This document shows positions 1 through 9,026 of a stretch of DNA of 64,000 bases, in pieces. The notes under the pieces were generated by a model. The model made no database searches. It saw nothing but the letters and a program-made list of their open reading frames with translations, and was not told the DNA's origin. The first letter of the stretch is position 1. Each line of letters begins with the position of its first letter. The DNA is from Paenibacillus plantarum (GTDB lineage Bacteria > Bacillota > Bacilli > Paenibacillales > NBRC-103111), in NCBI RefSeq assembly GCF_013141695.1, contig NZ_WHNY01000019.1, positions 1 through 64,000 of the forward strand, given 5' to 3'. A program made the translations under genes and the position numbers.

Positions 1-140
1 ATATGTAGTTAAAACTACCATTTTTACTCAGAACGGGTGAAATGGTTCATATTAACTGGAGGTTTTCCATCTATTCTGCTTTTGCTCGGAAAATCCCATT
101 ATTTAACTGGAGAAAATCCATCTATTCATCTGGCACGTAG
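1..140. repeat. dispersed intergenic repeat, copy 1
   Basis: This gene-free start of the window carries two direct copies of a short element of the form TTAACTGGAG(N)TTTTCCATCTATT, near positions 53-76 and 104-126. Related copies lie at 10018-10212, 37833-38022 and, inverted, 4105-4175. The first bases (ATATGTAGTTAAAACTACC) look like the end of the partner module seen complete at the other sites. The open reading frame crossing this region is an accident of the repeats. Function is unknown. Confidence 0.6.
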
Positions 141-192
141 GGGAATTACGAAATTTTCATCACAAAATCACAATTCTGATCCAGCCATCCAT

Positions 193-231
193 ACTTCTAC
201 TTCTACTTCTACTTCTACTTCTACTTCTACT
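193..231. repeat. (ACTTCT)n microsatellite
   Basis: About six perfect copies of the hexamer ACTTCT lie in non-coding DNA between the dispersed repeat and the sulfatase remnant. It is a simple-sequence repeat likely to vary in length between strains. No gene contains it. Confidence 0.75.
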
Positions 232-283
232 TCATCCCCCGGCTCAATTCGCAACCAACATGTCACACATCAGCAAGGCCACT

Positions 284-310
284 AAAGGGGGAATCTTCAC
301 TTCCCCCTTG
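284..310 (-). terminator. hairpin after the sulfatase remnant
   Basis: Inverted arms AAGGGGGAA (284-292) and TTCCCCCTTG (301-309) form a stable stem just beyond the stop of the sulfatase remnant. There is no long T-run on the minus strand, so it is only a weak candidate terminator. Confidence 0.4.
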
Positions 311-313
311 CCC

Positions 314-640
314 TTAAACAAACACTTCACCCTTCCATGCTGGATCCTCCCCACGCAAGAAAGGTGACGCATCGCTACCCTGCTCTTTACCACTCGCTGC
401 CACACCCATCAAACCAGCCATCGTTTGCTGGAAGTCAACGACACTCACAAACTTATCCACAACTACCCCTTGTGGAATACTTGCAGGCCAACGCATCAGC
501 ATAGGTACACGATAAGCGGTCTCATACAGATTGTTTTTATGGACAAGTCAGTGCTCACTTAAATACGCACCATGGTCCGATGTAAAGACCGCAATCGTAT
601 TCTCCGTCAGTCCGCGTTCATCCAACGTCTGCAGCGGCTT
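314..640 (-). pseudogene. sulfatase fragment (broken)
   Basis: Reading the minus strand, the segment encodes a piece of a type I sulfatase: a stretch ending in [12 protein letters not shown] (near 548-640), then, past an in-frame TGA, KNNLYETAYRVPMLMRWPAS and further sulfatase-like sequence to the stop at 314. The family reads SEHGLxxKNNLYE here, so the TGA (about 543-545) sits where a glycine GGA is expected; a single G-to-T change explains it. The N-terminal part with the formylglycine-forming Cys/Ser motif is missing (sequence upstream of about 640 is not sulfatase-like) and the C-terminus also ends early. About 105 of a typical 450-500 residues remain, so this is a dead remnant. It suggests the strain's ancestor used sulfated glycans. 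Confidence 0.75.
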
Positions 641-726
641 CCCCCCGGGACATCTATCGGGCTCTTCCAATGCCCCCGATTGTATGTATCCGCTTACATA
701 AACCCGCTTGTGTCCAACTGAAAACG

Positions 727-769
727 TGAAAAGGAAGCAGCTTGGATCTGAGATCGAAGCTGCTTCCTC
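727..769 (-). terminator. Rho-independent terminator of the YebC-family gene
   Basis: Arms GGAAGCAGCTT (733-743) and AAGCTGCTTCC (757-767) form an 11-bp stem, followed on the minus strand by TTTT. It lies about 20 bases after the stop of the YebC-family gene. Confidence 0.75.
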
Positions 770-787
770 TGTATGCATCCGTTATAC

Positions 788-1498
788 CTATTCCAAGTTG
801 TGATACACTTGCTGAACATCCTCTAAATCTTCCAGCGCATCAATCATTTTATCAAACTGAACTTGTGCGTCATCGGATAACGTGACGTTGTTTTGAGCAA
901 TCATCGTCAATTCCGCAACTGCGAAATCCGTAATCCCAGCCTTTTTGAGCGCCTCTTGAACAGCGTGGAACTCCTCGGGCTCCGCATACACCATGACCAT
1001 GTCTTCTTCTTCAAGAAGATCACGAACATTTACGTCTGCTTCCATCAGAATCTCCATAATCTCGTCAATACTTTTATCTTCAATACCGATCGCCGCTGTC
1101 GCATCGAACATGTAAGCAACGGAACCCGTTACCCCCATGTTACCGCCATTTTTACTAAATGCGGCACGAACGCTTGACGCGGTACGGTTTACATTATTCG
1201 TTAGCGTGTCCACAATAACCATGGAACCATTCGGTCCAAAGCCTTCATAACGAAGCTCTTCATAAATTTCATCAGAGCTGCCTTTGGCTTTGTTAATCGC
1301 GCGATCGATGATCGCTTTCGGTACATTATACGTTTTGGCGCGTTCAAGAACGACTTTCAACGCACGGTTTGATTCCGGGTCAGGCTCACCTTTGCGTGCT
1401 GCTACATAAATTTCAAGACCGAACTTCGCATACACGCGACTCGTACTTGCATCATTCGAAGCTTTCTTCTCTTTTATGTTATTCCATTTACGTCCCAC
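788..1498 (-). CDS. YebC/PmpR-family transcriptional regulator (YeeI type)
   Basis: A soluble protein of about 236 residues. The N-terminus [15 protein letters not shown] and the segment [20 protein letters not shown] are hallmarks of the YebC/TACO1 family, and the closest match I recall is the Bacillus YeeI subgroup. Family members are three-domain proteins acting as DNA-binding regulators (PmpR, YebC) or as translation factors that relieve ribosome stalling on proline runs (YebC2/YeeI, TACO1). The reading frame opens at a GTG at 1510, but a second in-frame GTG at 1498 gives the family's canonical MGRKWNN start and has GTGGGA 7 bases upstream, so I prefer it. The gene stands alone with its own terminator. 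Family call is firm; the choice between transcriptional and translational role is not visible here. Confidence 0.9.
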   Translation of the reverse strand: MGRKWNNIKEKKASNDASTSRVYAKFGLEIYVAARKGEPDPESNRALKVVLERAKTYNVPKAIIDRAINKAKGSSDEIYEELRYEGFGPNGSMVIVDTLTNNVNRTASSVRAAFSKNGGNMGVTGSVAYMFDATAAIGIEDKSIDEIMEILMEADVNVRDLLEEEDMVMVYAEPEEFHAVQEALKKAGITDFAVAELTMIAQNNVTLSDDAQVQFDKMIDALEDLEDVQQVYHNLE

Positions 1499-1673
1499 TA
1501 TGGATCCCACTTTCTATTATGATTTCATTCCCTATCATAACCTATTTTCATACGAAATTAAAATATTTCCATAGGTCCTGATGATTTCGTCATAATAGAT
1601 AATACCAAATTTCGAACGGTATAGGGAAGATTTCAAATGATTTTATTTGAAGCGACCCATCGGTTTTCCTTTT

Positions 1674-3623
1674 TTACCGCAGATGAATTGTTATCGGGCT
1701 ATCTTGATTCCAAAGATAAATCTCCTGCTTCTCTGGTGTCACACATGTTACTAATACCCCTTCATCTCCACGGGTAACAACTAGATCGAAACATGAATCG
1801 AACGCTCGAATTGAACGAAGCGCCATAGTGTCCCAGTGTTCAGGCATTCGAGGCGAACAGGAAAAGGTACGAAGACCCGTGGGCACGATGCCGAATAAGC
1901 CTTCGACAAGGACTCTTGCGTAAAGCGCGCTTTCCGCAGAGAGGTGTCGCCCATTACCTTCGGGGAATGCCTCAACCGCATAGGGAACATGTTCGCCAAG
2001 CAATCTGTTCCGCGAATATTCGAGCAGATGTGTGATCCCCAGCTCCGTTTCGCCCGCATTGAGAATACCCCGAAGTGCGTACAAAGTGGAGCGATCCCAG
2101 TAGGTGGTTTCCCCCGCCTGTGTGACAACTCCGCCGTTCACCCACAATCGCGAAGAAAGTAAGGCTGCAATCGTCTGTTCCTTGCGATCTAAGATATTCA
2201 TTGTCAGCGGTACACAAATCCACGAACGCAGAATGTCGTTCCCTTCATAATAGCGATAGGTCTCATATCCTTCAATGGTTGCACCAAAATGGGACTCAAT
2301 CGCTTGTCGCAGTTCAGCCGCCTCCTCCTCTAAGCGTGGAGCTTGCTCCGCTTTCCCAACTGCTCGCGCAAGGTGAGCGGACGAAAGAAGAGCACCGTAC
2401 GCAAGCGAGGAAGTGAACAGATTGGCGTCGCCGCTAGGAAAGCGATTCTCCAGTTCATCCGAATCTGATGCGACAACGCCAGCTTGAGTTCGTTTCCGCC
2501 GGCAAAAGGCCAGACACCATTCGATAGCTGGCCACAGCTCCTCGGCTATTCTTCGACTGCCGCTCGCCAGCGCAAACCGCGCCGCACCATAGGCGTACAT
2601 CGCCGCATCCCCTCGATCTCCCGCCCCCTCCCAAATATCTACGCCTTCGGCGATGATAGAGGATGGTATGGGATGAAAGTCAGGTCCCATGAACGGCATA
2701 TAAAGTCGATAGGCATTCAAGGATGCCTCTATGGCATCTTGTTCGCCTAAAAAAGGAAAAAACGGACCCGCATATTCCGCTTGATCGTTCGTCCAGACTG
2801 CCGCGTAGTAGGATCCGCCACCGGGACAGTGCATGAAACCGTTCTTGGTGCGAAAAATACTTTCCGTCGCACGGATTTTGGCCAAATCAAACATCCGGTT
2901 CAAAAGGGGCTCTGGCGTTTCAAGCTGCAATGACGATCCGATCTCCTTCAAGAATTGCCGCCGCTTCCTTTCCTCGTATAACACATCGAGACTTTCATGG
3001 GATCCATGCAAAGTCGAAGCACAGATCCAACTCTTGAATTCCAGCTTCTCACCTGCTTTCAGCTCCACGACTGCTGGCGCATCATGACCCGCTTCCACCA
3101 TATAGACCCCTTTGGTACCTCTGCGATAGTATACAATTGCAATCGGTCCAATCTCGAGCTGCACATTGTCCTCCGTCATATTCTGAACTTCTACGCGTTC
3201 TAGTGCATATGGTTTATCTCTCGCTGGAAAGACAGTTCTACGGACCAGAACCCCTTGATCGGAAACAGAGGCTAATTGCAGTATCCCGTCGAACGTGATT
3301 CTAAACAACTTTTCTTGAACTAATTGCCCCCCAACACGCATGCAAGGCACAAGCTCCTGTCCAAATGCCTCCATTAAACTAGCATGCGTATCATTCGGAA
3401 TCGTGCGCAAGCCAGGCCATACGACTTTGCGCTTTAAAATAACGCCCCCTTCCGAATCTACACCATACATCACGATGAGGGAAACCTCTTTCCCACTCAT
3501 TTCGACATGATCCTGGTGGGCAAGATGTCCGAGATGAATGTCCCAGACGATTCCTGCTCCTTCACCTAAATGCCAGCGCATATTTGCCTCTGAGGAGGAC
3601 TCATTTGAATCCGTTGTTTCCAT
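1674..3623 (-). CDS. six-hairpin glycosidase-like protein
   Basis: A 649-residue protein without signal peptide. It has a beta-rich N-terminal half (to about residue 220) and an alpha-helical C-terminal half beginning near RMFDLAKIRATESIF. The segment CPGGGSYYAAVWTNDQ (about residues 265-280) and later repeated Trp/Tyr-rich helices resemble (alpha/alpha)6-barrel glycosidases such as GH78, GH95 and amylo-alpha-1,6-glucosidase relatives. The exact CAZy family and substrate cannot be told by eye. The start has AAAGGGG about 10 bases upstream. It appears monocistronic. A carbohydrate role is inferred from fold and from the glycosidase-rich surroundings. Confidence 0.65.
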   Translation of the reverse strand: METTDSNESSSEANMRWHLGEGAGIVWDIHLGHLAHQDHVEMSGKEVSLIVMYGVDSEGGVILKRKVVWPGLRTIPNDTHASLMEAFGQELVPCMRVGGQLVQEKLFRITFDGILQLASVSDQGVLVRRTVFPARDKPYALERVEVQNMTEDNVQLEIGPIAIVYYRRGTKGVYMVEAGHDAPAVVELKAGEKLEFKSWICASTLHGSHESLDVLYEERKRRQFLKEIGSSLQLETPEPLLNRMFDLAKIRATESIFRTKNGFMHCPGGGSYYAAVWTNDQAEYAGPFFPFLGEQDAIEASLNAYRLYMPFMGPDFHPIPSSIIAEGVDIWEGAGDRGDAAMYAYGAARFALASGSRRIAEELWPAIEWCLAFCRRKRTQAGVVASDSDELENRFPSGDANLFTSSLAYGALLSSAHLARAVGKAEQAPRLEEEAAELRQAIESHFGATIEGYETYRYYEGNDILRSWICVPLTMNILDRKEQTIAALLSSRLWVNGGVVTQAGETTYWDRSTLYALRGILNAGETELGITHLLEYSRNRLLGEHVPYAVEAFPEGNGRHLSAESALYARVLVEGLFGIVPTGLRTFSCSPRMPEHWDTMALRSIRAFDSCFDLVVTRGDEGVLVTCVTPEKQEIYLWNQDSPITIHLR

Positions 3624-3748
3624 CGTTTCTCGCCCCTTTCTGGTTTATTTATCCTTACTTCACGCGGATAACTTCTATGACAACTTGACTGTCAAGAGGT
3701 GATAATCATTGGTGGTAAAAATTCAAAAAGGAGCTGTCCCAAAAGACA

Positions 3749-3945
3749 ACCCTGAGGAAAGGGAACGAGGATACGCTATTTACGGATAACTGAACGAAAT
3801 AGGTATCGAAGGGGAACGACAGTGCCCTATTTAGCTCAATAATGCCAAAAATCGCGAAAATAAGGCAAATAGCGTATCTACGTTCCGCTTGGATCCAATT
3901 GAAACCGATATCGCCGAAATAGCGCATCTACGTTCCTTTCGATAC
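3749..3945. repeat. intergenic palindromic repeat (ACGTAGATACGCTATTT type)
   Basis: The 640-base gene-free gap 3624-4264 contains three copies of a 20-21 base element: GGAACGAGGATACGCTATTT (3762-3781) and, inverted, AAATAGCGTATCTACGTTCC (3867-3886) plus a second inverted copy at 3916-3936. The outer arms match at 18 of 20 positions, so the whole can fold into a long hairpin. A degenerate copy lies near 3811-3830. The 73-codon frame through it looks like an artefact. I recall similar A/T-flanked 'GCTATTT' elements as frequent in Paenibacillus intergenic DNA. Confidence 0.65.
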
Positions 3946-4104
3946 AATGTAATGCCCATGTGTTCAGTTAGTTATCCAAATCCACAGTGAATCGTGTGTT
4001 CGACGCATACTGAGGTTGGGCGTAGGATTGAGGCTGGATTGGTAGGATTATCGCTGGTTTGAGGCATATGAAATCATGGTGACTGCCACTTCGTGTTTAG
4101 ATGT

Positions 4105-4175
4105 ATAAACTACAGCTAATTTGCTCGAATCTGACGAATTTTGAGGATTAGATGGAGAAAATCCAGTTAGATGCG
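4105..4175. repeat. dispersed intergenic repeat, inverted copy 2
   Basis: Reading the minus strand, CTAACTGGATTTTCTCCATC (about 4151-4172) matches the element described at 1-140. Next to it, AAACTACAGCTAATTTGCTCG (about 4108-4128, here shortened) matches the partner module found at 10018-10106 and 37833-37915. Confidence 0.5.
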
Positions 4176-4207
4176 GGAAACAGGATTAATACTCATCCGT
4201 CATTAGC

Positions 4208-4259
4208 GAAAATAGAGGCTATTTCAAAAAGTCAAAATTGACTCTTGAGATAGCCTCTT
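4208..4259 (-). terminator. strong terminator of the S-layer gene
   Basis: A long inverted repeat, AGAGGCTATxTCAAxxAGTCAA with its complement, sits immediately after the S-layer stop codon and is followed on the minus strand by ATTTTC. Its length suits a highly transcribed gene. Confidence 0.8.
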
Positions 4260-4264
4260 TTACA

Positions 4265-7200
4265 TTACTTCGATGGATCCGGGTACACATCAACCGAAAT
4301 GCTTTTCCCGTTGGCTGTAATCATTGTTGCTGTGAAAGAAGCCACCTCGACAGGTGTTCCATCAATCGCTGATGTTGCTGGTTTGTAGATATACTTCGCA
4401 TCTCCGCGATATAATCTGATCTTACTATTGATCGTGGAGAATACCCAGTCGGTAGGATCGACTTTACCGCCTGCGGTTGCACCAATATCCGCGTCTGTGG
4501 ATGGATAGGTATAGCCAGTGGTTTCATCTCCTGCTAACGGATAAGGCTGGTTAGACAATCCATTCACATTGTTAACACCTGTAATATTGGATTCAACTGC
4601 GAGATATCCTGAATCTGGTACAATGTTATCATTCGTCCATTTGACATTGCTAATAAAGATTTGAATACCGAAAATGGGTGCTACACGGATCACAGAGCTG
4701 TTTCTAAAACCATTGTTACCATATTGATCCATTAGCGTAATATTGCTAAACGTTTGTTTCAGCAACAATTTCTTAGCCACCGTATCGATGGTATTACCTG
4801 TAAAAATGTTAACGCCTGCTTTCAGCTGCGACAATCCCATAATTCTTGCTTTCCCATTATAAGTTGCTGTTAGTGAGCTAACGACTAAAGGGTCATCTTT
4901 AATGGCGATGTTATCAAGGAAAGCTACTTTATTGCCTGTGTAGTTAGATGGCTTGAATAGCACGGAAATGCTAGTTGTTCCAGCATCCTTACCACGAATC
5001 CCATATCCGTCAGGAGCGTTTGCAACAGCACCATCAGCTCTTGGCTTATTCACAATGGAAGAAGCTCTCGTGTTGGAAGTCGTGATCGATTTCAACTGTT
5101 GAATCGTGTTGTTCGGGAGCTGAACAATATTGCCGTTAGCATCCTTGGCCGTGAGTACAACTTTGCCCGAGAACATATTCTCTAAAGATACACTTTCTGT
5201 TGAATACACGTTATTAATGACATTCGTAACAGAGCCTTGCAACGTATCCTTAACCTTATCGACAGCATAAATGCCATTAGCAAATGGAGTCAGTGTATAC
5301 ACCAAGTTATTGGCTTCTCGACCTTTCAGGAGCTGCGTCGTACCAATGGCTGTTGACATTAAGGATGCTGATCCTGCGGCAACCGCAGCTTCATCTCCTT
5401 TAAACAACTGAGCTGTAACCTGGTACGTACCTTCATTGTTATCGCCAACCTTGGCAATAAAGAAGAAATCGCGATCCCGATAATAACCGAAATCGGTTGA
5501 CACTTTACCTGAGTCATAACCTTCTACCGTGCCATCTACACCTCTTACGATAAACGATGTTTTAGTTGTGTCCAAGAAGGCAGTTGTACTTCCTCTGAGT
5601 ACATAAACTGCATCTGTAACCGTACCAGACGTTTTGGCAAAAGATAATTTCATCGAATAGCCTCGGTAATCGCGATCAAAATCCTCATTATACTGATCTT
5701 TGAACTTCAAACGGAATGCATTCTCCGTTCTTCCATTCACCATTTCGAGCGAAGGAAGCATCTTAGGTTTCGGTACAACGGAAAAGTACACGGTTTTCGG
5801 AAAACGCTTGGCAACAATATTCGTGCTATTCACAGCCGTTTTCTCACTTGTGAGGAGCGCAGCTTTAATCGTTAACGGACCTTTATTTACGTCTGATAAC
5901 GTTTTTAAATCGGAGAGGCGAATTGTACCTCTATTTGCACCACTCTTCTCGATTCCTCCAATTAGTCTGCCAAGTGAATCCTTGGCGCCAACTGATATAC
6001 TGCCGTTTGATAATCCAAATACACTTATCTTATCGGCATTTTCTACAATTTCATCTGTCGTAAGGATCGTTCCGCCTTGGTCTTTGACAACGATTGGCAA
6101 GTAGAAATCCTCGTCTCCCACGGCTACCGTATTCGGGAAGTTACCGATGCTAATCTCATAAGGCGCTTTGGAAGCAGCCACTTTCATCACCTTGGAAACG
6201 GATTGGCCTGATCCAAGTCCCGTCAGCGTAAGTGTGACGTCCTGGATGCTGAAATTAGTAAAGCTAGAAGCAGCTTTGACCTTCAACTCGGGAATGCCAT
6301 CTCCGGTTTCGTCAGCAATAAAGTCAAATCCTCTTGCAGGACTTGTTGCAGACATATCGATTACACCTGTTGCAGTGGAGCTTGTTAACGTACTGTTTGT
6401 TAAAATATCCAAATCCGTAACGGGATAACCATATTGGTCATAAGCCTTGTAAGGAACCGAAACCAGATCACCAGCCTCGAATTTCGTCTTCCCACTCACA
6501 TAAACAACATCGCTCAGTTCAACTTTACTTACCGACTGCAATTCACCAACCGTAAATGTCTTATTCGCTGTCACCGAGTAATCCGGAGCCATGATGGTGA
6601 CGATCACTTGCGAGTCTTGACGCAGCTTGTTGCTGTAGACGGCATGGGTAACATCGAGCATGACTGACTGTGAATCACCCGCAGGTATCGCATCTCCATC
6701 TAGGCTTGTATTGATGGTAAATACGGCTGCACTCAGATCGGATACTTCCTTGTACTGATTCACAGCTTTAAAAGTCAGTTTGACTTTGCCTTGAGCAATT
6801 TTATCCGACGGTGTCGTGAAATCAATTTGCGTGATTTTCTCGTTGCCAACAGACACTTCTGCTGTGCCTTTATCCACCGTTAAACCGCCATCTTTGACAG
6901 CCTCAGCTTTTACCGTATAAAGGCCTTCTGTCATTTTCGTGTCCAACGTGATCGTCACTTCGTTCTTATTGGCATTCCACTTCTGAGCACCTGTAACGAC
7001 TGATCCTGTAATGGAGCCACGAAGAATGGAAACCGTCAACTTACTCGTGTCAGCGAGTGAGCCATTCAATTTGACCACGAGAGTTTTAGCGCCCGTAGCT
7101 TTAAAGTCAGCCACAGAAACTTTGGACATGGCGGGACCCCCGGCTTGAATCAGCTGATAAGCAGCGTATGCGGCATTGACAAGAAGCTCGCGATTCACTG

Positions 7201-7804
7201 TTTTGGTGAAATCAGCCATGTCCGCCAAGAGCCCCACTTTGATTGCAGAAGCCACATTCCCTTTCGCCCAATCGGACACGATGCCCTTCACTTTGGCCGT
7301 ATCGGTTTCATCTGCCTCCAGCTTGAAAACACGTGCAAGCACAGAAGCTGCTTGTTCGATCGTGACTAAGCCGGCTGGATCAAAATGATCTTTCTCCACA
7401 CCTTGCATATAGCCCGCTTTGGTTGCTGCACCGATATAACCTGCCGCCCAGCTTGCTTCTGCTAGGTCTGTATATATGGCGCTGGAGGGAACATCTTCCT
7501 TTAGACCATTCAACAAAACGGAGATTTTGGCAAGCTGAGCCCGCGTCACCTCTTTATCGAGTTCAGCTGACCCTGCTTCGTCGGAACCATCGAAAATACC
7601 TTTGTCTTTGAGAGCTTTAAACTTGGATGCCGTGTCCATCGTTGTTGCCGCTGGTGTCGTTGCCGCTGGTGTCGTTGCCGCTGGTGTCGTTGCCGTTGTA
7701 GTCGAAGTAGTTGGTGTAGTGGCATCTGCGTAAGCAAAATCGACGGAAGCAAACAGTGAGAACATCATGACGGATACCATGACAGCGGATAACTTCTTCT
7801 TCAT
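4265..7804 (-). CDS. S-layer protein with three SLH domains
   Basis: About 1179 residues from the chosen start. A signal peptide (MKKKLSAVMVSVMMFSLFAS, cut after AYA) is followed by a Thr/Pro/Ala linker with three PAATT repeats. Three SLH modules (about residues 55-225) would bind pyruvylated secondary cell-wall polymer. The remainder is a long beta-rich array of Ig-like modules, as in S-layer proteins, including a TDLDILTN-type repeat region. The reading frame opens at 7873, but only ATG 7804 yields a proper signal peptide. The best Shine-Dalgarno (GGAGG, minus strand near 7824-7828) is about 19 bases away, unusually far. A cre-like site lies about 90 bases upstream. Likely the main, or one of the main, surface-layer proteins; no enzymatic motif seen. 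Confidence 0.85.
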   Translation of the reverse strand: MKKKLSAVMVSVMMFSLFASVDFAYADATTPTTSTTTATTPAATTPAATTPAATTMDTASKFKALKDKGIFDGSDEAGSAELDKEVTRAQLAKISVLLNGLKEDVPSSAIYTDLAEASWAAGYIGAATKAGYMQGVEKDHFDPAGLVTIEQAASVLARVFKLEADETDTAKVKGIVSDWAKGNVASAIKVGLLADMADFTKTVNRELLVNAAYAAYQLIQAGGPAMSKVSVADFKATGAKTLVVKLNGSLADTSKLTVSILRGSITGSVVTGAQKWNANKNEVTITLDTKMTEGLYTVKAEAVKDGGLTVDKGTAEVSVGNEKITQIDFTTPSDKIAQGKVKLTFKAVNQYKEVSDLSAAVFTINTSLDGDAIPAGDSQSVMLDVTHAVYSNKLRQDSQVIVTIMAPDYSVTANKTFTVGELQSVSKVELSDVVYVSGKTKFEAGDLVSVPYKAYDQYGYPVTDLDILTNSTLTSSTATGVIDMSATSPARGFDFIADETGDGIPELKVKAASSFTNFSIQDVTLTLTGLGSGQSVSKVMKVAASKAPYEISIGNFPNTVAVGDEDFYLPIVVKDQGGTILTTDEIVENADKISVFGLSNGSISVGAKDSLGRLIGGIEKSGANRGTIRLSDLKTLSDVNKGPLTIKAALLTSEKTAVNSTNIVAKRFPKTVYFSVVPKPKMLPSLEMVNGRTENAFRLKFKDQYNEDFDRDYRGYSMKLSFAKTSGTVTDAVYVLRGSTTAFLDTTKTSFIVRGVDGTVEGYDSGKVSTDFGYYRDRDFFFIAKVGDNNEGTYQVTAQLFKGDEAAVAAGSASLMSTAIGTTQLLKGREANNLVYTLTPFANGIYAVDKVKDTLQGSVTNVINNVYSTESVSLENMFSGKVVLTAKDANGNIVQLPNNTIQQLKSITTSNTRASSIVNKPRADGAVANAPDGYGIRGKDAGTTSISVLFKPSNYTGNKVAFLDNIAIKDDPLVVSSLTATYNGKARIMGLSQLKAGVNIFTGNTIDTVAKKLLLKQTFSNITLMDQYGNNGFRNSSVIRVAPIFGIQIFISNVKWTNDNIVPDSGYLAVESNITGVNNVNGLSNQPYPLAGDETTGYTYPSTDADIGATAGGKVDPTDWVFSTINSKIRLYRGDAKYIYKPATSAIDGTPVEVASFTATMITANGKSISVDVYPDPSK

Positions 7805-7891
7805 AACGTTTGTTTTCTTTTTTCCTCCATCATTCCTTAGTCGAATTCGAAAATCATTGCATACTGCTTCCAATCAACCCGCTTTTTCAAA

Positions 7892-7905
7892 TGCAAGCGC
7901 TTACC
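7892..7905 (-). promoter_or_regulatory. candidate CcpA (cre) site upstream of the S-layer gene
   Basis: GGTAAGCGCTTGCA (minus strand) fits the cre consensus TGNAANCGNTNNCA except for the first base. It lies about 90 bases upstream of the S-layer start. Location and match suggest carbon-dependent control, but this is unproven. Confidence 0.35.
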
Positions 7906-8030
7906 AAATTGGCGGTCCCTCCTTCCATTTCTAAGACAAATTATAGTTTATGGAAGAAATCGTAACATACTAGTTATTTAAGCCGATATTGAACTAACTT
8001 ATGGTACAGGAACCATATCGCATATTAACT

Positions 8031-8885
8031 CTAAGTTTTCCTCCTCCGGAACTCTGTTGGCGAAACACCATGAAATTGGGTGAATTGTTTGGTAAAATGA
8101 TGGACCGATGAATACCCGAAGTCCTCCGCAATGGCCGTTATGGAACGGTTGCTTTCCCACAAGGCTGCTTCCACTTGCCTCATAATGGCTTTGGTCCAGT
8201 ATGCTTTGGGCGAGATGCCGGTCGCTTGCTTGAATAGCTCATGAAATTGCGTTTTGCGAAGCCCGCATTGGCTCATCCATTCGTCGTAACCTCGACTTGC
8301 GTTCGCTTCCTTATCCATTCGCTCGATGATCGGAATGATTCGGTAATCGATGAAGTGTGGCGTTGAGGCGATTTGTACAAGCGCTAGAAAGAATGCTTTA
8401 AGAAGATTGCTTACGATTAATTCAGAGTAGTGGTCACTTTTCATGGACTGGGTCACGGCATGTATGAATAATTGACCAAGCGACGCGTCATGCTGGATGG
8501 GCGTAACGACAGGTAGCATGGCCAACTCTGAACACGGAACAATGTGCGTTAGCAAGTCACGATCAAAATCAGACTCTTTCCAAACAAGATGTTGACTACT
8601 TCTCAATTGATAATTCCAGAGATCACAATACAAGTTGTAGGTGGCTAACGGATGATCAGGATTGGCGTAAAAGGAGTGACCCACTTCAGGTGGGAAATAG
8701 ATCAGATCACCTTTCTTTACCGGATATGTTTTCCCCATGGTGGACACTGTCCCTTTGCCCCCGGCAACGAAATGAAAAGCATAGCAGTATCCGATCCTGC
8801 CCATCTCAGCTTGGTTTCGTTCGACTGGAAATTGATAATAATGGCCCACTCTTACATAGGGATTCACAGAAGATAAGGTAGTCAT
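8031..8885 (-). CDS. AraC-family regulator with cupin sensor domain
   Basis: 284 residues. The N-terminal half is a cupin (AraC_binding) with KKGDLIYFPPEVGHSFYA; the last 100 residues hold two helix-turn-helix motifs (ITAIAEDFGYSSVHHFTKQF and the preceding one) ending in the usual GVSPTEFRRRK. AraC proteins of this layout sense a small ligand, often a sugar, and activate neighbouring genes. It is transcribed away from the dioxygenase-like gene at 9027, and their shared 140-base gap should hold both promoters, so that gene is its likely target. The start has GAGGGTTACG before ATG. Confidence 0.9.
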   Translation of the reverse strand: MTTLSSVNPYVRVGHYYQFPVERNQAEMGRIGYCYAFHFVAGGKGTVSTMGKTYPVKKGDLIYFPPEVGHSFYANPDHPLATYNLYCDLWNYQLRSSQHLVWKESDFDRDLLTHIVPCSELAMLPVVTPIQHDASLGQLFIHAVTQSMKSDHYSELIVSNLLKAFFLALVQIASTPHFIDYRIIPIIERMDKEANASRGYDEWMSQCGLRKTQFHELFKQATGISPKAYWTKAIMRQVEAALWESNRSITAIAEDFGYSSVHHFTKQFTQFHGVSPTEFRRRKT

Positions 8886-9026
8886 CGTAACCCTCGCATT
8901 CGTTTAGTAAATTGACGATAGGAATGATCGGAAGAATTGATCAATTGACGAACAGTGAAGCAAATACAACGAACACATAACATGTTATATTTTCTATATT
9001 ACAACACTTGTTGGAGGGTGAGTAGG

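Noticed and set aside
37..285. 82-codon plus-strand frame at the window start
   Set aside because: Composed of the dispersed repeat and an ACTTCT microsatellite giving a Ser/Thr run; no SD.
3706..3927. 73-codon frame in the 3.7 kb gap
   Set aside because: It is made of the palindromic repeat and has no ribosome-binding site.
3624..4264. Insertion sequence or transposase remnant
   Set aside because: No transposase-like frame and no paired terminal repeats of IS length; only short palindromic repeats.
5700..6104. 134-codon and other plus-strand frames over the S-layer gene, and similar frames at 15763-17402
   Set aside because: Antisense shadows of long low-stop coding frames; composition and lack of SD argue against them.
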